A stretch of 64,000 bases of DNA from Isoetes taiwanensis. Taxonomy: Eukaryota; Streptophyta; Lycopodiopsida; Isoetales; Isoetaceae. Both the position numbers and the translations under genes were made by a program. The notes below the pieces were generated by a model. It did no database searches. It was not told where the DNA came from and saw nothing but the letters and a program-made list of their open reading frames with translations. The stretch spans positions 10,916,525-10,980,524 of the forward strand of contig JAJEKV010000030.1 in assembly GCA_021234155.1 (NCBI GenBank), in the 5' to 3' direction. Shown here in pieces: positions 24,301 to 35,266 of this stretch; position 1 is the first letter of the stretch; each line of letters begins with the position of its first letter.

Positions 24301-27102
24301 CTAAACAACCATTAGCAAAAATAACTAGCAAAAAGGCACGCCAGGGGCCATAGAAAATAAAGGCGCAGGAAAATCAGGGCAAGGTAATTGGATAGCAAAA
24401 GATAATTGAATTATCATTTTGGAAGCGCAGGATATAAGGTGGTTGTAGCCGTTTTTTGTTGTATTGGAAAGGTTTATATAATCACTTTCGATTTCGTTTG
24501 CCTTCGATATGAGGTTTCTTCTAAGAGGTTCATGTGGAAGTTTTTTTCGTATGGTTTGTGCTTGTTGATGTCTGCTGCCATTTTGAGATTTGATTTTGAT
24601 TTGTCTTGTTTGTACCTAGTTGATAAGTTTGTTGCTTGTCCTATGTATTTCTTGTTGATTGCACGTTAGGCAATATATCTTTATCGTAAGCTTTTTTCGA
24701 AGTTTGTAAGGGCATTAACTGTCATTACATGGCGGGTCTAGAAAGAAATCAATATTTCCAAACAATTCTAAGGCAAGCTTGTCATCAAAAGCATATGTTC
24801 AAACTCATCTCCATATCTCCTAAGTAACTGCATTGATGTACAAATGAGAATAATTTCAGAGGACCACTAGTAAACGTGTGTCCAGCATTGCCGGGCATAA
24901 ATCGGGGTTTGTATTAATCTAAGGCGATAAGTTGCAATTTGTGTTAATCCAAAATAGTTGTAATAAGATACTATGGTGTTCAAAAATTTTGGTAATGCAT
25001 GCCCGATGTTGCAACATATAAGTAGGAGATTGTCTTTATATAGGCCTTCAATCAGTGTATTATGTTAGTCCAAGATGAATATCATATTATAATAGGGTTC
25101 TCCTTAAATCCTATTCAATAGGTCATTTTCGCATGTTTATTGGGTTTTATTTCTAGGATTGTGTATGAGCCATTGATCTTCAGCATATCCCGGGCATCAT
25201 ACCAAATCAAGGGCCAATATTTTTTTGACAAAAAAATGCGTTGCCACTTTCTAAGGTCAGTTTCAAAGACATGAACATTTAACTTCACCATTCATTAGAT
25301 TCAAAAACTTTGCACATGACCATGATATTAAAACGAAGACATTTGTACATCTATTCTATTGTACATCACCATTACACACCTATTCACACTGCAATACAGT
25401 AGATTATAACACATGAAACCCAGCACATCAAAACACATATCCAAGCTTCCAGAACCTTCCTATTCCCCATAGGCCTCGCCACAGACTGCCACAGGCTTCC
25501 AACAATAAATCTGTAGATGTGAAGAATTCTCCTTTTGCTTCTACAAGAGAAGCACAAATTAATGAACCACAGAGAGCTGGCCGGTCTGCAGAATGGTATT
25601 CAGAGTATCTAACCGAAATACAGACTTCTACAACAAAAGAAATGGAGATTGATGACGAGATTAATGTCGTACAGACTTCCAACAATAATCTGTAGCGGTG
25701 AAGAAATGAATGGAAGTGCATTTGGAATCTCCTTCTATAGGACAAGCCCAAATTATTGAGCCACAGGAAGCTGGCCTTTCTATGGAATCCCATCCACAGT
25801 GTCTAAGAGAAATACAGACTCCCACAACAAAGCTCTGAGGAATCCAACCTAAAAAAAAAAATAGAAGAACAACACGACAACAAAACTCAGCCGCCACTGC
25901 CAAAGCCCGAAATTTTCGTCTGGAAATGAGAGCTCCCCTAATCCCATCTGCATACTTTTTCTGCTTGAACCTGCTTGGGAAAAATCTAGGTCGAATTATC
26001 TACAATTGTTCAAGACTGCCCTGAACAACTGCACACAGCAGAACAAGGAGATGTCCAGCCCTTTTGATTCGCCATGCATCCCACCTATGCATCCCACCTG
26101 GCAGAGGCCGTTTTCATTCAATCGTCCCTCTGGAAGTCTCAGGTCGTTTCTTGGCTTCAACGATGCCTGTGCCTGCTCTGCTCCACCGCACAAATGGGCA
26201 CCCATTTGTATGAAGCCGCCCGCCCTCTCTGCCTAAATGGTCTCTGTCTCTGCTCCGCTGCCCTTGCCAAGAAAAGAAGGGAGCATCCCTTCTTATCCAC
26301 GCCCTAAAAAAAAGGCCCCAAATTTTTTTTTCATTCTTCTTAACCTTTTAAAAGAAAATACTAACTAAAAACCCAAAAAAGCAACATGACCTCTAAATGA
26401 CATTAAGCTCCTCAAACATGGTAATATATACGGTTTTCTATACAATACGGCACAGGAATCTTAGTCCAACCATGCGAGAAAACCCTTTCACAAATACCAA
26501 ACTCAAACGTTGGAAGTTTATAGGGTTCAAATATACGTGGCATGTCATTTTTGGCGCAAGTCTGATACCGCTATCTTGGGCATTTTCATCCCCCATCCAA
26601 GACATTAAAAACTCGGCTATAGTGTGATTTCACCTTTGGTAGGATGTGATGTGCATCATAGTCGAGTAAACATTTGACAAGACATTTCGAGCAAATATTT
26701 GCCGTAAAATTTATCGAGCGACGTTATTCATGACGTATCCGTGGTAACATCAATTTATTCGTTGTCACGTTTGAACCACAAACTTACACCGGGGTTTTCA
26801 AGGACTTTACTGTGAATTCGAACTTTAAAGATGTACGGCATGCCACAATCAGAATGGAAGACGAACCAGAACTCCAACTAACTGGTTAACTGGTTTTTTT
26901 TTGTTGAACGTTGATTGCTTGTGCAACAAGCTACATTGGCATTGCACCGCAAGCATCAAGACATTACAAGCGATGGCTATTAGACACAATAGAGCTTAGA
27001 ACAACCTTCCAAGCTATGAGCCATATGTGAATCTCTTCTTCCTTCATATCAAGGACCATAGCTCCACCGTTTAGTTTTAATATAAGTGTTTTCTGATATA
27101 AG
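24301..27102. other. No supported gene; internal tandem duplication
   Basis: Most of this stretch has no recognisable content. At 25494-25640 and 25673-25830 there are two diverged copies of one segment. The first is open on the plus strand (EAQINEPQRAGRSAEWYSEY). The second keeps QIIEPQEAGLSMES and EIQTPTT but has stops. It may be a decayed piece of a repetitive coding exon. Family unknown. Confidence 0.4.
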
Positions 27103-27692
27103 TTATGTATTTGTGAGTCGTTTACTGAGTTCCCAAATTTCTTCAGCAAGATTTGGATCATTTGCATACTTGCTAGGATTCGCTTCATTACAATCAACAA
27201 AATACCTTCCAGAAACGCCTTGCAAGCTGGGATGAACTGCCACATAACAAGTTGTTGCAGTACCCTGTTATGCAAATAGATGACGTATGTATTATACAAT
27301 TACTTTAAGCTCTTATTCTATACTTCCTTTCTCAGGATGAGTTACTTGTGGGATGGTCTTGAAGAATATTGACATCAATGAATAAAAATCTGCAACAACA
27401 ATACCATTACAGTTTCTGAGACATCTATTCAACAAATAAGATGCAGACAAGGAACTTACAGGAGGCTGCTGGCATAAAATTAGAAACAATATTGGTATTT
27501 ATAACACCTGGATGCAAAGTATTCACCGTGACATTGGCACTACAAAAAAATATTTTAAATGGACTTGGAAACTGGAGTAGTAAAATTTACTGCTTTTCTC
27601 TAAACAGTACCTTAAGGCGCCTCGAAAGTGCTTTAGCGTGCAATATGTTAGCCAGCTTCGATTGTGCATACACATGGTAGAGACCATAAATG
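27103..27692 (-). pseudogene. TIC32/retinol-dehydrogenase-like SDR, 3' exons only
   Basis: Four exon-like pieces on the minus strand match the second half of a short-chain dehydrogenase. They are 27692-27611 (YGLYHVYAQSKLANILHAKA), 27539-27460 (NVTVNTLHPGVINTNIV), 27389-27346 (FFKTIPQ), and 27264-27103 (GTATTCYVAVHPSLQGVSGR to the TAA stop). The catalytic YxxxK is present as YAQSK. All have GT-AG borders. The last three join in phase, but the first two do not: two bases are missing at their junction. The Rossmann-fold exons (TGASSGIG and NNAG) were not found up to 28.7 kb. Relatives are NADP-dependent reductases, some at the chloroplast envelope. Truncation plus the phase break suggest a pseudogene. 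A missed mini-exon and distant 5' exons are the alternative. Confidence 0.75.
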
Positions 27693-30000
27693 CTGCAGAA
27701 AAATGAATGTGTTCATGAATAATTCAATACCTAGGTATTTCCCTGTTAAAATCTGAGACATATAAGTATGTTTGCTTACTATCAGTATGACAGATTCTAC
27801 CCTTGTAACCATGGCACAGCGGCATAAGAAGTGGTACATATTAATTTATAGGCATGTAACAATATTTCAGTTCTATAGGCGGTGCTATAACAGGCTACAC
27901 ACTTAGACACAGTTTGATATTACTCCCAATGCTTTGTTTACCATCGTAATAAACTCAAAAGATTTCTCAGCGCTTGCTTTAAAGAATAAGAGATTCCTTT
28001 TCTAATAGAGATTCTAAAACCATAACTTCAGAAGCATGACTTCTCTGCTTAAAAGATTAATTCAAGAACTTTGCTTAAAAGATTAGGGCAACGACGCAAA
28101 AAGAGCATCAGAACTTGTTTCTGGAGGGGCAGCATGATTTAAAGAACACGAATTTAGATACAATGGCATGCATATCACAGAATAGATGCTTCCAGTATTA
28201 TAGACAACGACTTAAATTAGGGTAAAAGGGAAAAACAACAACAAAAGGGGAAAATAACGAAATATGAGAAGAGGCATGCCGGAAATGTCAAGGATGATTC
28301 TGGTAGTATGAAAGCTAAAGATTTTGCCTTCAACAGAGAACCAGAGATTGCCGAAGATGTCTTTAACGTTGTACCCTGTAATAGAAAGTGTGAGAGAAAA
28401 AAACGAAGGAAACAAAATAACCTCTTGCATAGATCCATTCTAATGCCGAAGAGACAGATCCGATAGGCTCGTCATATCTGCATGCCAGAAACATAAATGT
28501 AAAGCAAAACAAGAACCGAAAGCAAAAGGCCCACTCCCGCACATAGAGAAGGGAAAAAAAGAACCTAGAGGAAAAGGGAAGGACCGAAGGAGAAAGTTAA
28601 GAGGGGGAAGAGAAGCGGTACAGGAATCGGCACCCATTCTATTCTCCGTGTATATTTTTAGCCCTTTTCTAATTTTCATAGCCCTAGATCTTGCAAAATG
28701 AAGATCTAATGGTGATAGCTATTGCCACATCATTTTTTGATGAGGTGGAGGTGATACGTGGATAGGCTAGAATTGCAAGGAAGGGTGTAGGCTTCGTTAG
28801 GCTGGCGTGCTAAAAAAAAAAAAAAAAAAAAAAAAAAGAAGAGATTAATTAGACAACTTAAATAATACAATTAATTAATTAATTATTTATTTAGACAATA
28901 AATAATTAAACAATTTAGACAATGCCACGGTTCTATTGCTAAAAGCAATAGAACCGACATTCCTTGGATGGGGACGCCTCACCTCACATCTCCTATTTAT
29001 TCTGCCTCTTCTTCCGTGTTCATTCATCGGCGTTCTCTTGAGCTAGTATTCTCCTCCTTCTTTGTCCTACCAGTCTCCCTCACCCTTTAGGCCATGTCTA
29101 TTTTCCCTCTCTTCATTGTTCTATCATCGGCGTTCTCTTGAGCTAGATTTCTCCTTCTTCTCTATCCTATCAGTTTCCCTCACCTCCCTCCCTTGATGGT
29201 TTTTTCATTTGATCGTGTTCGTTATTTCCTTTTCTATGTCCTTTAAATTTTGCATTCTTTATTTCCTCAGCGTGGCTTTGTAGCCTCTGAGGCATACTTA
29301 TTGGTTTACTCTTTCTCGGCATGGCACTAGTATTCTATTTATTCATTAATGTTTTCTCTCGGTGTGGCATTGTAGCCTCTGAGTCAATATTTATTATTCA
29401 TGTTTTCTCTCGGTGTGGCGCTGTTGCCTCCGAGATCATATTTATTGTTTTTTCTCGGCGTGGCGCTGTAGCCTCCGAGGCAGCACTGATCGGTTGTTTT
29501 TTCCCGCGATGGTCATTCCGCGGACGGTTCCCGATTGGTCGGCTGTTGTTTCTTTCTCGGCGTGGCCCTGGAGCCTCCAAGTCTTCTTGCCTATGGCATC
29601 TAACTCATTGACGGGTTATTTTTCTTTCAGCCTTGATTCTGCAGGATTGTTTAAGGTCTTGTGGTTGCCATAGTGCGTGGGGTCGTGCTTCAACTATTTG
29701 CTTGGGTTTCCTCAAAAACCTAAGAAGGCGTGGTTCTTCTTCCCGATGAGGAGCAGTCACCGGGTCTTCTCACCTTTGCATCGACCAAGTGGCGGATAAA
29801 ACCATTTTTTATGTTGTATTCTTCAGTTTCATCATGCTCTCGATGATTGTCTAGTTTCGGAGCATTTAAAATTCATATTTCCAAATTTATCTATCCCTAG
29901 TGAGGGATCCATTTGTACTCAATGTTTTGCAAAGCTCAATGAGAACACCACTTCACTGGCCACTTGTTTGTGTCATAGGACCCATTCTAGGAATGCATAA
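27693..30000. other. No supported gene; repeats and an A tract
   Basis: No 5' exons for the dehydrogenase could be recognised. A run of 26 A lies at 28812-28837, followed by an AT-rich stretch of TTAGACAA and AATTAATT units to about 28925. A segment beginning TCATCGGCGTTCTC occurs twice, at about 29023-29083 and 29116-29178. The hairpin array at 29266-29581 is listed separately. Confidence 0.5.
29266..29581 (+). repeat. Array of six CTCGG...CCGAG hairpin units
   Basis: A 26-bp unit, CTCGGCGTGGCGCTGTAGCC plus TCCGAG, recurs at 29266, 29315 (truncated), 29358, 29409, 29454 and 29556. Its CTCGG and CCGAG ends are complementary, and several sequence changes keep the pairing (CTCAG with CTGAG). 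Units are preceded by a T-rich TTTTCT spacer of varying length. Confidence 0.85.
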
Positions 30001-30013
30001 TTAGAGAATTTTT

Positions 30014-30035
30014 TTCTCGCCTCACGAGGCGAGAA
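30014..30035. repeat. Short palindrome TTCTCGCCTC-AC-GAGGCGAGAA
   Basis: Ten-base perfect arms separated by two bases. It resembles the palindromic cores of the array at 33646-33881 (TTTCTCGACTCG), 3.6 kb away. Confidence 0.85.
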
Positions 30036-30547
30036 TGGGCACGATTCCTATATGTGCTCCCAAAACCTTTAGCTTTTCTAAACATATAAAACTGGGGCCT
30101 TTCTTCACACACCACCACAGCAGCTGCAAATCCATCCTCCCTCCAAAATCTAGCAGCAATGCATAGCAGTTTCATCATTCAAAATCTTCCATGGCCCTGC
30201 CACAATCCTGGCCATGGTCACCGCCAATCCATCCATTGTCATTGAACAGAGCAAATACCCCAATTTCTTGTTCGGGATCACCCATCCCATTTCGGCCACA
30301 GAACAGAGGACAAATTTCGAAAAATATGTGGGATTAAGGAGAGGCATTTTGCATTTCTTGAAGGCAAATCCGTCAGCCCTGTGTGCAGCTGATAGAACTG
30401 GCAGTCGAGATGGGGGCCAGAAAATGCCCAGAAGCTTCTAGATAGCGTCTCTAATCTCCATCCAGAAGCTCCAAGCCATCTCTAATCTGCCATTGGCGTG
30501 GGATTCGTCAGCCTTCTTGAAATAAAGAAAGATCTCTAAAATAGAAG

Positions 30548-30754
30548 ATGGATTTGTCTGCATTTTCTCTGCCCTTCTGTCTAGAGAAAGAGCTCCAAGA
30601 CATATCTATTACTAAAAACTCCAAGAAGGATACGAAGAGGATGCTCTGCTGGGGCCTGAATGACAACCACCAGTGCGACCCTCCGGGGTACTATAATTTC
30701 TCCTCCATCGCTGCAGGCCAGAACCATACTTGTGGTATCAGAGCTCCATTCTGA
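30548..30754 (+). pseudogene. CRINKLY4/RCC1-like repeat fragment
   Basis: This 68-codon frame contains LCWGLNDNHQCDPP followed by NFSSIAAGQNHTCGIRA. The pattern CWG, then SIAAG, then CGI resembles one RCC1-like repeat of the extracellular region of CRINKLY4-type receptor kinases. Those proteins carry about seven such repeats, a membrane span and a kinase. Only one repeat is visible and a stop follows at once. No kinase domain was found nearby. It could be a captured exon or a relic. Confidence 0.4.
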
Positions 30755-30846
30755 AGTAATCTGATGGGGCAGCAATACACTGCAGCAGCTTGACGCGCCC
30801 AAAGCCTAGTTCTCTGCAATCTCTGCAGCAGATTTCTATTCTTGTA

Positions 30847-30946
30847 TAAGGGTAAGACAACTGGGAAGTGATTCCCGGATTGGCAGCGACCGGCGTTAGC
30901 CGGGAGCTGCAAGCCGGTGAATCACTGACCGGTTTTCTTACCCTTA
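30847..30946. other. 100-nt symmetrical hairpin (48 + 4 + 48)
   Basis: Bases 30847-30894 and 30899-30946 are complementary at about 38 of 48 positions and enclose the tetraloop GTTA. The outer 11 bases pair perfectly (TAAGGGTAAGA). The arm mismatches are scattered, as in microRNA precursors or small foldback transposons. No known mature microRNA was recognised. Confidence 0.8.
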
Positions 30947-31228
30947 CAATATCATGGTTGGGGAGTGATTTTGAGCTCACGGCTGATGGCTATGGTGCTA
31001 TGATTTTAATCCCTATTTGGTTTTGATCTCTGTTTCCCTTTCATATCTGATCTTCAGCTGCTGTACAAGGTCAGAATAAGAAGCAAAACAACAAATAGTT
31101 GTTCTTCAGCTTCTGTACACGGTCGGACGGAACAAGCAGCAACACAAATTCCTGTTTCTGTAACCGGATCAACAGGTAATCCGGAATCTTCATACCCGAT
31201 TAGCATTCCTTGATATTGGCCGTGCCAC

Positions 31229-31726
31229 ATGGCATCAGGGAAATACACCACCGGAAGAAATCACGACCCAACCATGATATTGTGGCTTCACCCTTGCCCA
31301 GTTAGGGCTGGAAATGATTCTTTGAATTTAAATGCAGATTTAAAAGAGAATGAAAAGGCAGGGCCGGAGCTTAGAGTACTCCGTTGGAGGACGGCCTCAA
31401 GATTGGCATTTATGTATGAAGCAGGTCTTCTTGAATGGCCTAAAGCTTCTGGCTATGGCGAGGAACAATTGGACCTTAGCAATATCAATAAATCTGGCAC
31501 GAATGATTTAGATCTGAGACAAGAAATGACCGCTAAAAAAGTCGATGAAGAAGATGATAAATATAGGGGAGGGTGGCCACGCAAGGCGCCGTTGCCATTT
31601 AAGGATGCGAAAAATGGCCAGGTCAGATTCGTTAGGGTTCCAATTAGGGCTGCGAAGCAAAACATTAGGGCTGCGCGCAGAGAGACGGAGGCTCGAGTAG
31701 TTAGCGGCTGCAAGCGACCAGCATGA
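31229..31726 (+). CDS. Hypothetical 165-codon open frame
   Basis: An uninterrupted plus-strand frame starting MASGKYTTGRNHDPTMILWL. It has a basic C-terminus (RAAKQNIRAARRETEARV) and no signal peptide, membrane span or motif that I recognise. Overlapping frames of 95 and 131 codons exist on the opposite strand, which weakens the case for any of them. Just upstream, 31052-31155 holds two copies of a segment of about 52 bp. It may be coding or chance. Confidence 0.2.
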   Translation: MASGKYTTGRNHDPTMILWLHPCPVRAGNDSLNLNADLKENEKAGPELRVLRWRTASRLAFMYEAGLLEWPKASGYGEEQLDLSNINKSGTNDLDLRQEMTAKKVDEEDDKYRGGWPRKAPLPFKDAKNGQVRFVRVPIRAAKQNIRAARRETEARVVSGCKRPA

Positions 31727-31739
31727 CGCTCGTCCATCA

Positions 31740-34650
31740 CGAGGCATCGCCAAATGTCGTCTCTGGCTGCTCGCTTCCTGTGATTCCAGCTCCATAACTT
31801 GGTGCAAAGTTGCCCTATTCATGTCAGAGCTTCTAGCTGCAGAAGACAGATTATGAATGCTTCTAGCATTATTTGAATGCCGATGGGCATCTACATACTC
31901 CAAATCGATCTTCCGCAGGTTTGTTCAAGCCCAAACATCTAGGCTTCTTGTTTTAGCATATTGTTTTGAATTTTAGGATTGAAAACACAACAAATGTTTT
32001 TGACCACGAATGATCTCCATAGCTAATTCGACCTTTTTTATGGGATTGGAGATTTGTGAATGCCAAGTGATTCTTCAATTCTGGCACCATCGATTTTTTT
32101 TCCCTCCCTTTGCAGTGGTTTTTGTTCTAAACAGATTGCTTGTATTTCATATTTTTGCTCCAGTTTCTGACCAGCATGCTGCAACTTGTACTTCAGGCAC
32201 AACAGATGCCACTTCTACTGGCACTCATGGTTCTACAAAAATTTAGGAACAAGAAGAGCCAATTCATTGGCATCAGAGGGCTAATGACTTTTACATATGA
32301 AGGGGGCATTTCAAGAGATGAAGATGGGCCGGCATTCCTTGTTAATGAATGTAAGGATTTTTTTTTTATGGCTTTGTTATCTTTTATAGTGCTAAGCATG
32401 CTAATCATTGTTGTATGACTATACTTAATTCAATTCAAATAGTTAACTCTGATGTGTCATTGCAGAATTTTATAAACAGGAGTTTCTCATACGTCTAGGT
32501 GATTATTGAGAGCGGCAGGTCTTAGCTCCATATTGTAATTTAAAACTAATGCCAATAAATGGTATGCAGCCAAGTTCTTGTATTCACATTCATTTCCATG
32601 CTTTATCATATTCTTTAGTTATAGAAGTGTACTTGTTAGATTGCACCATCAAAGACATATAATTTTAGCATTTGAAGCCATAGAGTGTACTGTTCTGTTT
32701 CTTATGCATCATTTTTTGTGACATACAAGTGACGGATGCCTGAAAAGATGTGTCCATTTTATTTGTAACAGCGGCAACAATTGGTGCTGATCATGCTGAT
32801 CCAGAGAGTGAATAAGGGCTTCTAAGAGGTTTGTTATTATGGCCATCCAATTACTGAATTGTAAGCGCGCTCTAATTAGTGGAAAAATTGTTTGAAAATG
32901 CAGGTTATGATACGATTGTGTGTTTATAGGAGTGTCTGCACCAAGCTGCGTCTTTTCTTAAAAATTCCAAGTAGTCAATTGGATTGAAACATGTTTGTTA
33001 AATTCATGGCACAACGAGCGAATCTAAATATTGTTAATAGTTTTTGTTCATCAATCTTATCAAAGTATAAGTTTGATGGATATTTTGAGCTCTGAATACT
33101 ACTTGAAAGATAATTTTAGGCATTACTATGACAAAAAGGTGAGCAAATTTCATGGGAGCCTTAAATGGCCACCCTGATAGCCTATGTGGCTGCCCCCTCA
33201 GCCTTGGTGGTACCAATACCCCTACCACTTTGGCACATCATAAGTCGAGCTGGGGTTGCCAACTTCACATGCAATAAAATTTGCAGCGTACATGACCTTG
33301 TTGGGCATGTTTACATGTGGCGTGCATGGTCTGCAAGATGTTCATATCATTGTTGCAGCAATCTCCCCCTTAAGTGCGCAGCCAATGGACACCCTCCCCT
33401 ATACTCTTACAAGCAAAACAGAAAGAGGGCTTTGGTGATTCTAAGGAACGATCTTGGGCGAGCCTGATGGTGGCATGTTTTCAAGCATAAGTGAAGAAGC
33501 TGTTCAAATATTTTATGCTGGGGAGCTGCCCCTAATAGCTCAGAAATTCCATTCTCTGGTAAGAAGAGATGCCGGGATGCTGCCATGGTCCGACCATGGC
33601 TCCATACAATTCACAGGTAAGTCTTCCACTCTCTTCTGCTTGATGCCTTTCTCGACTCGCGAGTTTTCCACCACCTGCCTTTCTCGACTCGCGAGTCGAG
33701 AAAGGGTCTTAGACCTGCAGTTTCCCAAAAATAGTCTTCAGAACTGTGTTTTTTTTTAATGAGCCACCTTTCTTGACTCACGAGTCGAGAAAGGCTCTCA
33801 GATCTACAATTTCCCAAAAATGGCCTTCAAAACTCCGTTTTTCACTCTGAGCTACCTTTCTCGACTCCGAGTTGAGAAAGGCCGTTAGACCTGCATTTTC
33901 TAAAAATCGCCCTCAGAACTGGTTTTTATTTCATTTTTCTTGCCTATAGCATCAGTTGACTAACTTGATTCTGTCTTCTGCAGTTCTTATCCCGACCAGA
34001 TAATACATGCTTGGGAGCAATGGAAAGACCCGTCCATTAAAGAAAGAAGGCAAGAAGAGAGTGGTGATATTGGTTGGACAAACCAGTGCGTGGCCCATGA
34101 AGGCCTCCTTCTACAAATTTCTATCGTCTGTACTGTGGCTCGGAGAGTGCTCCACACAACATTCTCACTTGTGGTCCGTGTGTGAAGAGGCTGAATTGTT
34201 GTGACAACACGGCCACTATTTTCTCTTCACCCACTGTAATATATATTGTAATGAGCCATAAATATAAAGTATCTCAAAACTAGCATTTTCTGGTGATTAA
34301 GTAAATAATTTGCTTAATTTTTGTTGGAGTTTATGATTTCTTGTCTACTCATTCAAAAAAGAAGGGCCAAAATGTCTTGGTAAAGGAATTTGCCCTCACA
34401 CAAAAAAACTCATATTTTGAATGAAAAATATGCCCCAAAATACTTCACACATCTTTTTCTTGTAAAATAAAAGGATTCCAAAAAAAGTGGGAATGGCATG
34501 AGACCCACTTTAATTAAATGTGACTTTTGTCCTCGTGAAGATAAACAACAAGTGATGAGGCGTGACCATCTGGTGATGATGTTAAGCCTGCTAACACTTG
34601 AGGGCAATTGTCTTTTATTCCGGTGGGCTGTTACCATTATGATCTAAAAT
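31740..34650. other. Unassigned sequence apart from the palindrome array
   Basis: Several short plus-strand frames (for example 33165-33467) have no recognisable domain. The palindrome array at 33646-33925 is listed separately. Confidence 0.4.
33646..33925 (+). repeat. Tandem 88-bp repeats with 28-bp palindromic cores
   Basis: Three copies of a unit of about 88 bp begin near 33678, 33767 and 33855. Each opens with a palindrome. The first is perfect, with arms CCTTTCTCGACTCG and CGAGTCGAGAAAGG. The others carry two or three changes. A constant tail follows, around TTAGACCTGCA, TTTCCCAAAAAT and CAGAACT. A truncated palindrome lies at 33646-33664. Confidence 0.92.
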
Positions 34651-34704
34651 ATAGTCACCAAAGATGTATTGATCTGTGTAGACAGATCAAGGGAGACCAA
34701 GGGA

Positions 34705-34895
34705 GACCTGTGTGGTCGAAATAGGGACTTGTGTAGTCGATGATTGTGTAGCAGACTTGTGAAGTCATATGTGTGGTTGAAATAGGGACTTGTGTAGCCA
34801 ATACCTGTGTAGCAGACTTGTGTAGTTGAGGGACTTGTGTAGTCAATGACTTGTGTAGTCGAGGGACCTTTGTAGTCAATAACCTGTGTGGTCAT
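34705..34895 (+). repeat. Minisatellite of GACTTGTGTAGTCGA units
   Basis: About a dozen degenerate units of 12-17 bp based on ACTTGTGTAGTC. The open frames through it (TTQVIDY and similar) reflect the repeat, not a gene. Confidence 0.85.
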
Positions 34896-34931
34896 TACAA
34901 TTGAGGTCAGTTGTCTTTTACCCCAGTGGGC

Positions 34932-35266
34932 TATTACGATTCTGAGCTGGAGCCTTGGAATTGTAGGAGATGCTTAAGGGAGGCCTCCTTGGGCGCAGCC
35001 CATAGAGGCTAGAAAGGGGAAGATAGCCATATAAGGTAGAGCCTTATATGCCAAGCCACCTTTATTGAAAGGTCTTGGAAAAAGGTGGAGGGAGAATTAG
35101 ATATATAAGAGTGACAGTTACATGGATGGGGGAAGGAGGAATCCTGAGATCACATGGTCATCTTGTGTAAGCTAGCTTTCAGCTCGATGGGGGAGCTACA
35201 GATTCGTCTATAGGTTGGATGGCAAGTTAATCACCATTTCTGCTGTCCTTTCGGCTGTGGCCATAA
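34932..35266 (+). mobile_element. LTR-like repeat, copy 2 (solo)
   Basis: About 330 bp closely matching 23137-23475, with the same TATATAAGAG element. It is cut short before the end of the LTR seen in copy 1. Its right end adjoins a copia gag fragment on the opposite strand. Copy 1 likewise abuts a minus-strand copia fragment. Confidence 0.75.

Noticed and set aside
23824-24353. Six overlapping frames, proline-rich on minus and glycine/arginine-rich on plus
   Set aside because: Low-complexity translation of the purine tract, open on both strands simultaneously.
30732-30743. TGGTATCAGAGC, identical to a common retrotransposon primer-binding site for initiator tRNA
   Set aside because: It encodes the GIRA part of the CRINKLY4-like CGIRA motif, and no LTR precedes it.
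33646-33925. CRISPR-like array
   Set aside because: Only three diverged palindromic units with similar, not unique, spacers, in a plant genome and without cas genes.
34655-34895. Thr/Gln-rich protein on the minus strand
   Set aside because: Open in two overlapping frames purely because of the 12-17 bp minisatellite.
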